The notes under the pieces: generated by a model
What the model was told of the DNA's origin: nothing
The model's input: only the letters and a program-made list of their open reading frames with translations
Databases searched by the model: none
In this document: positions 43,141-52,100 of the stretch, piece by piece
How positions within the stretch are numbered: the first letter of the stretch is position 1
Layout of the letters: the number at the start of each line of letters is the position of its first letter
DNA from: Limnomonas spitsbergensis
Taxonomy: Eukaryota; Chlorophyta; Chlorophyceae; Chlamydomonadales
NCBI GenBank assembly: GCA_037349105.1
Contig: JAYJMM010000124.1
Coordinates: 5,440,001-5,504,000, forward strand
Direction of reading: 5' to 3'
Length of the DNA: 64,000 nucleotides
Translations under genes and position numbers: made by a program

Positions 43141-46100
43141 GGACCACTCCCTCCTGCTCCAGGGCGTACACCGCCGCTGTCGGTAGGCATGCCGTATCCA
43201 CCCCCTGTGCACCGCAGTAGCCTGGCAGTTCAAGCATGGAGTAGGCGAACGCCCCCTGACGGTCCCGTAGGCTCTGCTCCAGCTGCTCCTGCTGCTCCCC
43301 AGTAAAGTCGGGGTGCTTCCCGAGCAGCCACCCCTCCTCAGTTTTGACGTACTCTGAGGGTGCATGCACCACCCCTCCGGGCTGGAACATGTCGATGACT
43401 CCCCCTGCCAGCGGCTCCCCTGTTACTGCCTGTGGCCCTGCGCTGGATGTGCCCTGATCCCAGGTGCTTTGCGGACGGGGGGGCCGAGGGACGGGCATAT
43501 CCACTGGGGGTCGCAGCCAACCAGGCTCCAGCTTGGCAGCTGCCTCCCTGCTGCAGACGAATGCTCCTTGTCCGGCAGTGAATCCCCCTCCTCGCACGCC
43601 CCTTCCGCTGGCCTGTGCCCCAGGGAGGCAGGAGAGCAGGAGCCACACCAATGCCAGGTGGCACAGGCAAGCTAGAAGGCCCCTGAACGCTGTGCAGGGA
43701 AGGAGACCCTTGCAGGCCGGCTGCTGTCTGGGGCTGGGCTGTGGTCCTGCAGGGGCTGCCGGTGACGGCGCTGCTGGCGGGCCCCGGTCCTCTGGTCCCT
43801 CCCGCCAGGAGATTTCCAGCTCCACCTGGCTGATCCTGGTGGGCGGCGATGGGCACCCTGTGCTGTTACTGGCGTCTCTTGCCGCTGCTTTCCTGCGTCG
43901 TTGGCGCGCGCGGGTCCTGGCGTTCCTTGCCCTTCGCGCTGCTGCGGCCCTGACCTTGGAGGAGTCCGCTGGTCTGTTTTCGCCCCTGCTGGTGGGGGTC
44001 TGATGTCCCTCTGCCGCTGTTGGACCTGTGCAGCCTGCAGCGGATCTGTAAGCGCCTTCCGGGCTGACAGTCTGGGCTCTGGCGCTGCTGCTGCTCCTGG
44101 CTGCGCTGCGCGGCTGTCTGCCCAGCTGGTGGGGCTGGAGCATCGTCCGCTGGATGGCCTGGTAGTTCCATAGGCTGGTTCTCTCCGGAACCCCCCACTC
44201 CACCGGCCAGTCGTCCAATGGTTCGCCTGCCTCTGGCCACCGCCCCTCGTCATTGGCCTTGATGAGCTCTGCCCCGATGGACAGGATCTGGGCGTACTGG
44301 ACCGCGTGCATGGACGGCTGTAGGGGCTGGTCTGCTGTCTCCCTGTACCATTCCCTGAATGGCACTGGGCGCTGCTCCCCCCTTCTAGCCTGGTTGGCCT
44401 CGTCCTGCCTTCGCTCCTCGATGGCCTGCCGTACGTCGGAGATGGTTGCCCTGCTGTGCGCTGCCTTGAACACCACCTCCCTTTCACCGGGCAAGGCTTC
44501 CTGCGCGCTGCACCACCATCGCACCCCTAGCCTGGAGTCCTCCTCCATCTGCCTTTGCCTGATGAAACCCAGCGACTGGTTCCTCTCGGGGCATGCCATG
44601 GCTAAGTGCCCCTGGTGGAAGCAGATGGCGCATCTGCCCTCTCGCAGGCGTGGTGCGGGGCAGGCGTGGTAGTCGTGCCCCTTTTTTCCGCAGCGTTCGC
44701 ACGGCTTGCTGTGGACGGAGTGGTGGCCCCACGCCGGGGGAACTGCATCGCTGCAGCCGCAGCAGGCCCACACCCCCCGCCGGGTACCTCCTATGCCCGG
44801 CTTGTCCATGCAGGTGCCGCATGCCTTGGCGTGGCACCGACAGCAACGCCTGCTGGGCTGTTCTGGTGGGCCAATGCTTTCTCCGCATCCCAAGCAGCTT
44901 GGCAGCCTGGCCTCGGGGGTCATGCAGAACTGGCACACTCTGGCTGCCCCTGTCCGCGGTGTTCTCATGCACAGGTCATGCCATGCCATTCCGCATGCGC
45001 TGCACCAGATCAAGCGTTCGCCTGCACGGGCCTGGTCGCACCCTGCGCACGGCTCCCTGCGCTCTTGGCCGGAGCCAGAGGATTGGCCTGAGGTCCCGGC
45101 GCCGTCTGTGCCTGGGTCCCCCTCCAGCTCTGGCGGCTGTGCCTCGCTGAGGGCCCTTAATCGGCCGCGGAATGCCTGCCGCAGCTCCTCCGCTGCCTGG
45201 TTGCGTCCCTGCAGCCTGGGGTCGGGGCTGGGGTCTGGGACCATGCTCAGCCTGTAACGCAGGCTGGCCTCGATGCGGCCGCCCCTGGGCTCTGGGCCTC
45301 CCTGGGGGACTGGCCATGGTGCCCCGCCCTCGAGCCGCTGCCTGTCCCGTTGGGCCACAAACTGTCGTAACTCGTCGTCCCACTGCTCCTTGCTGAGATC
45401 TACACTCCTGTGATCGGGCTCCCCCTCGGCTGCCAAGCGTGGCGCGCCAGGGTCCTCAGGATCAGGATTGCTGGCCTCGCTGTTGGTGTCGCTGAGCCCC
45501 CTGCTCCAGCTGGGTGAGGTGTCAGCCTGGAATCCCAGGGTTGCTGCAGGCTCTGGCCGCCCTTCTGTGGCTCTGCTCTGCTGGCTGTCCCCTTGCATAT
45601 GCCCGGCTGAAGGTGCAGTATGCTCGCTGGGCCCTGCCACCCTCCCCTCTGGTGGCGCGGTGTGCCCTGCTGTGGCTGCTGGTTCCTCCTCGGAATCTGA
45701 GTCCTGTAGGAGCTGCGGTAGTCCTGCCAAGCTGTTCTCCTCGTCTGACTCGGGCCAATCCACCTCGTAGTTGCCCCCCCTCAGGGAGGTGAAGAAAGAA
45801 TGCTCCCTGCTGCTTGGCTGCATGTTGAGGGTAGTTTCGTCGGGGCTGTGTGTGCTGCCTGGGCTGGTTGTCTCCCTGAATGCTCCCCAACGCCCCCGCG
45901 GCGTCTCTTGGCGGTCCGCTATGCCCCTATCCAGCAGGCCTGTCAGGTCCCTCAGGGCCTCATCGTGATTGCTACCGCTGAATAGGGGGTGGAGCGTGAC
46001 GGCTCCCCTGGGGTGCCTTTGCCACCAAAGGCGGACAGTGGCCGCCGGTGCAGACCAGTGGGGCAGCAAGATGGATGGGACGCCGTTGTAGTAGGCCGCC

Positions 46101-49100
46101 TGTTCCACCCGCATCCACTGCTGTAGGCAGCTCTGCAGCCTGCCTTGAGCAAAGGCTGAGAGGGTGAGGGCCTGCTCGCCCTGCCATGCGGTGGCGCCCG
46201 CTGCTGGCGTGCAGTGCGCTGACACGTGCGTTGGGCAGTCGGCTCTTTCTTGGGGTGCCCAAAGCTCGTCCACTATCTCGATGTTGTGGACAGCTGCTGA
46301 CATCTGTCCTGGCAGCAATGTCCTGTTAAGGGCCATCATCATGATGGTCCACACCGCCGGGTCTGTTCCTCGAAAGGTGGACACCGCGTGCTCCTCTGCC
46401 CGTTCTACGGAGGGAAACCGGTCACTCTGCACCTGGGTAGCCGTCTTGAAGAAGAACCACACGGGCTGGTCATCGCGTGTGGCGTGCATGTGAATCCACG
46501 CCCGCGGTGCTGTGTGCGGCCCCTGCCCCTCCAGGTCCTCGTGGTAGTGTGCCACCGCCAGCCGAACCGGGATAGCGACCCTGGCGTCACCTGGCTCGTA
46601 CCCCCAGGGGACCGCTTGGCCCATGACCTCTCTGGCGATGTCTTGCCCCCTCTCGACGATCTCGGGGCATTGGCGAGGCGTTCCTGGGTGGAGGATCCCG
46701 GCACCGTCGTACCCGCTGTGGTCCCGCAGTGCCGCCAGGGCGTACGCCTGCCTGGCTGCTGCTTGTGTGGGTACGCAGACGGCTTGGTTGGCCAGGCACG
46801 GGTGGCGAGCGAGAGTCATGACGCAGTTCTCTGCCCACGGTGTCCGCATGAACCCGTCGTGGGCGTGCTGCCACATGCCGTATGCCCTTGCCGCGTCTGG
46901 TATCTCTTGGCTGGTCCTGAACTGCTCCTCTGCTGCGGTAATCCCCTCCTTGACGACGCTGCCCAGGAGTTCGCTGACGCAGTTGGCATAGAGAGGAGTT
47001 GGCCACGTGGAGCTCATGAACTCTTCCATGGCCGTGCTAGGTCTGATGTGACCTTTAATGGCCGCAGCCAGGAGCCCCGCTGTGACAGCGTCCATGGGAA
47101 AGACCAACCTTGCTACTGCCTGCATTGCTGCCTGTCTGTCAACACAGATGACTTCCCCCCGCGGTACGCACCAATGGTTTTGCAACCTGCACAGGCCGTC
47201 CGCGCCCGCGCCGGGAAGGGTGATCATGGCCGTTGTGGCGGCTACCTCTGGCATGTCTGTTCCTGCCGGGTACCACTGCACGAAGCAATGCCTAGGCCAG
47301 GGCTCGCCAGGCCCTGGGCCCGGTGCGTCGAGGTCCTCTGCGTCTTCTACTGCGCTGAGGTCGCTGTTTCCCCAATGGTCTGGGTTCTGCGGCTCCTCTG
47401 GTTCCCACCACTGCTCTCTTTCGCTGGGTACTTCCTCCTGCATCCATGTCCTTTCTGTTGGTCCGTGCTCTGTCCTGCAGCTGCGGTGCCCGCTGCCTGC
47501 GGCTGGGGGCCGGCTGGTGACGCCCCCTGTGGCCCCATGGGCCTGCAGCGTGAAGCTGCTACCGCCTCCTTCCGCGGAAGCTGCCGGCCTTGGGCCTGCG
47601 GCGGGGGCCCCTGCCTCCGGGGTACCTGGGCACAACACGTCGGGGGGGTCGTAAATGTCCTGGGAAAGGTCGTCTGACTCTCCCTCCTGCCCTGAGGCCT
47701 CCCCTGATATCTCAGGGTCCTGTCTGTGGGCGCTGCCCTCTGACTCGCTGTTGCCCTGGTCTTCCCTGGCCCTGAGCGTGACTAGGAAATTTGCGAGCAA
47801 GGCGAGCCACCCCTCTTGAGGGGCTGGTGCTCCCATGCGTCGCAGGTAGTCCAGGAGTTCTAGGGCATGGGCTGTGCTCTTAGGGGCGTCTGCGGGCATG
47901 GTCAAGAGGCCATTGGTGGCAATTGCTTCCACGGCCACCCGCCAATGATGGATTTGCTGGGGCACCTCTCCGTTCCGTGCCTCCGTGGCCATCCCCTCTG
48001 GGTCCAACCCTGGCTCAGGCTCACGTCCTTCATGAAGGCCCAATGGTTGCCTTGCCTGCTCTTCCTGCCCTTCTAGGTATGCGTCATCCCACTCCTGTTC
48101 AAACCAGGTGTCTGGTTCGTTGAACCCTGGGTCGTGCCCCCTGGGGGTGGTGGCGAAGCACCCATGGGCCCCTTTGCCCGCCCACCTGGGTCCCTCCGGT
48201 GGTCCTGGCAGGAAGTTGGCGGGCGGGGCGCCTGCCTGCCTGGCTGCCCATACCTCGAATGGCTCGTCCTTGGCTGCCTCGAACAGGTCGCGGAGGCGTT
48301 CGCGCTGCTGGCTGCCGCTGGGGGGTTCCTCCTGCCTGAAGCGACTGTGTCCCGGGTTGTCCTGGGCTGGTGCTCGGCCCTCGCCCCCGCCGCTGGGCCT
48401 CCAAGGCTGGGCCTGCGTCTGGTTGCATTCGAAGGCGAAGTGGCCGCTACCTCCGCACTTGTAACATGCTTCCTTCTGGGTAGGGGGTGCTCTGCCGGTC
48501 CTGCCCCGGGCAGAGTCCTCCAGCGGCGCCCACCTGACCATCCTGTTCTCCCCTGGCTCCTCGGCTGTCGAACGCCTTCCGGGGCTGTGGGCCTGGCTTT
48601 GCCGAATGGGGCTTCTGGCTCTGCCCTGCGGCCAACGCTCGCCGCGGGGGCTGCGTGGCGCCTCCCCTTCCCAGCGCCTGCCGCTCCCGCCCTCGGGTTC
48701 TCTGCTGCCGTGGTTGGGTGGGTTCCCTGGGGTAACAGGACTGCGGCTGCGGGTTCTTCTGTTCCTGCCCCCGCCGTCTGGGTTGAGGGCCTCCCTGCCC
48801 CTGGGCCGCTGGTTGCCACCGCTGGTGCCCTGCGGGGGTGGAGGTGGCCTTCTGTTTGGTGACCTCGCCCGAGGCTGCTGTGCGCCGTTCCTTCTCTCTG
48901 TCAGTTCCCCCGGCCAGCGCCCGTCCTGGTGCTGCTCGGTGCTTGGAGCCCGCCGCTCCCTGCTGTGGCTACTGCGCCGTGGGCTCCTTTCCCTTGGCTG
49001 ACGCTCTGCGGCGCTGGCGCTCCTGGGCGCCCTGCCGCTGTCGGGGTTGCGGCTAGGGCCGCTGCCTGACTCCCTTGCCCGTGGAGAGGGGGTGCGGCTG

Positions 49101-52100
49101 GCCCTTGCCTTGGGCTGATTGCCCTGCTTGGGCTGGGCTCTGTTGTCCCGTAGAGACTGCAACAGGTCCTCCGGGTAGTCCCCTAGGCCAGAGTCGTCGA
49201 GCTCACTCAGGACCTCCTGCACCTCAGTGGGCTTACCCCTGGGCGTTCCTTCTTGGCCGCCCTGTCCTCCTCCCCTGGCTTCCTTGCTTGGTGCCGCGTC
49301 CTGCTGCTGGGGCTCGACAGTTGTGTCTGCCGCAGGCTGCTGCTGCCTGGCCTCCCTGGCCCCGCTGCAGGCCTCCTGCTGGGCTCCACAGGGGCGCTGG
49401 GGGCCCGGCTCAGGGGCTGCCTCTGTGCCCTTGTACTCCTCCTTGTACCTCCTTTTGAGATCATTCACCTCTATGATCCACTTGGCGCATTCGCCCTTCC
49501 ACCGTGCCATCTCCCTGTCTGAAGCGCCGTCCGCCATTGCCCGGGCCTGCTCCATTTTGAAGGAATAGATGTCTGCCTCCCTGCTGGCGATTCTCTGCCT
49601 GGCTGCGACCCGGATGGCCCTGTTCAGGACCTGGACCTGGGCCTCCAGGCTGCTGACGACGTCTGCCCTGGTAGCGTTTCTGTCTGCCTGCAGCTCAGAC
49701 TCTGAATCAGTGGTTCCTTCATCGCTGTGGCTGGTGTCCTGAGTGTGCGCAACCGGAGAGCCTGGCTGGCAGCTGCCTCTGCTGTACGTGTCTACTCCCC
49801 GGCCCGGCTCGTTCTCCAGGAGCTCCCCTAGCCTCCGCTCGCATTCCTGGTCCGTATGCGATCTGCGCATGTCGCAATACGCGCAGGGGCCGTCCCTGTT
49901 GCGCAGGGCATTCCTGACCTCCTGTCGGACTGTGTGCTCCTGCTCCATGGCCAGCCTCGCCTTGTCCCGCGCTGCTACGGGAAGGTCCATGGCTTTGCCG
50001 TCCTTGTCCCGCGCTGCTACTGAGGGGCCCCCGGCTTCGCCGCCCTTGTCTCCGCTGATGGGCCGGCTCCCGGTACCCCTGGTACCGTCCGGATCCGCCG
50101 GCGCTGCGTGAGCCTGGGTCCGGGCTACAGGGTCTGCCTCTGGCGCTGCAGCAGGGTTGGTTCCCTTTTGCCCTGCTTGCTGGCGCGCTGCCTCAGTACC
50201 TGCGCCACGGGCCCCTTTGGCCTTGGCCGGCTTGGCCCCTTCTGGTGCTGCCGCAGGTGCCTCTGCCGCGGGCAGACGGGTGACACGGTTTGCGGCGACT
50301 GTAGTTTGCGTCGCAGGGCCGCCTCCTGTACCTGTCACCATGGCACATTGTGGGGTTAAGTCTGGGTTCATCTCGCCCCAATCTGCCGGCCACTCCTCAG
50401 GCACCCAGGCGGGGTCGTCCAAGCCTGCCCAGGTTGCCGCGGCCGCCTGGTGGGATCCTGCTGGTGATATCAGTTCTAGCGGCAGGGTGAGCCCGTCGGC
50501 TCCCCCTTGAGGGAACAGGGTGAGGCGCCCTGCGGCTTCTAGGACTCCCCCATACTTGAGGAATTCGGGGTTCCCTACCAGGTGCTCATACGCGTCAGGA
50601 GGCGTCTTGACCACCCTGACCGCTGCTTTCTCCACGATCGCATTCGGGCTTCCATACCCGTACACGACGTAGATGAACAGAATCCCGTACAGGTCTGCTC
50701 CTGCATTATCGGTTGTCCTGATCTTTTCATCCGTCCTCACCAGCTTGGCCCCCATGGCTACCAGCTGTTCTGCTATGTTGACGGTGATGACATGGCATGA
50801 ACATGCCGTGTCCATTAGTGCCTTCTGGGCCACCAGCACCTTCCCTTTCACCATGAGGCCTACGCACTGGCTGTAATCTCGCCTGTCGTTTGTGAAGTAT
50901 TGTAGCCTCGGGCTGATGGTGATCTTACGACCCTGACCTATCCAGCCCGGCTCACCACGGACCGGCGTGACTCCCATGGGCATGGTGGTGTGCGCCAGCG
51001 CTGTAAGTCGTTCGTTGATGTAGCCCACCTGCGCACGGACATCGCACAGGCCGTCAGCTAGTCGCCTAAGAGCAAGCCTTTTCTCCCCCTTCCTGGAAGG
51101 GTGTTCAACAGCCAGTGGCTCCTCCTCCTCCTCACTGCTAGAGGAGGGTCTAAAGGACCGTGGCCTGGCGTTGTGGGCTGCCTGCTTGTACTCTCCAGGC
51201 TTGGGTGCCAGCCCAACCTGCGTCAGGAGGGCCACGGACTCGCTGAGCATTTCGGCCACCGTTTGGTGCCACCCATCCGGCTCAGCGAGCTCGGAGGGGC
51301 CAGAAAGGTGAGACAGATGAGCGGACTGCTGGCCATGCCCCGCCTGCCCCTGCGGCTGCCTCTGGGCCGGCCTGCCTCCTTGGTTCCTGTCGTAGGTCCT
51401 GTTCACGGGTGGCCCCTGCGGTCTTGGAGGCGGTGGGTACTGCTGTTGAGGCGGCCGTGCCTGCCCCGTGGTGATGTCAGTGGCCAGGGGGGCAGGGCGG
51501 CGTTCGTCTCTAGCCCTGGGAGTCCTGCAGTCCCTTGCCAGGTGGTCCAGGCTGCCGCATTGGAAGCAGGCTTTGGGGGCGCCCCCAGCGCTGTGGGTGC
51601 TGGTTGTCAAGGCTGTGGCTTGGTCGGCCCACGTGACGCCCTTGGCTCTGCTTTCCTGCCTGGCAGGCTGGCTGCTCTTCTGGTATGGCGCAACTCCTGG
51701 TCCATCCCCTCTGGGCCTGGCTTCCCACTGGCTGGGCCGATCTCGCCTGCCGCGCCCCGCCTGTTGCTCCCCCTGGCTCCTCTGCTGATGGTCTCCTGGT
51801 CCTTGCCTGGAGTCCATGGCAGCCAGGTCCCCCAATTCCAGGGCGAACCTCTCCCACAGCAGTACCTGCTGCGTCAGGACCTCTACCTGGGCCTCGTCTG
51901 TCATGTGCAGGTATCCTGGCACGGTCATGATGAACGCTGTCAGCTTCACCCTGACTGCCCCTGGCAGCCCTTCGTAGAACATGTGGGCTACCGAATGCCT
52001 CCTGCCGAAGTGGTCCACTGCGTCTCTGGAGATTTGCAACAGCTCTGCTGTAGACATGACTCGGAAGGCGAATGCCTCCACTGTCTCCTCTGGCTTGACG

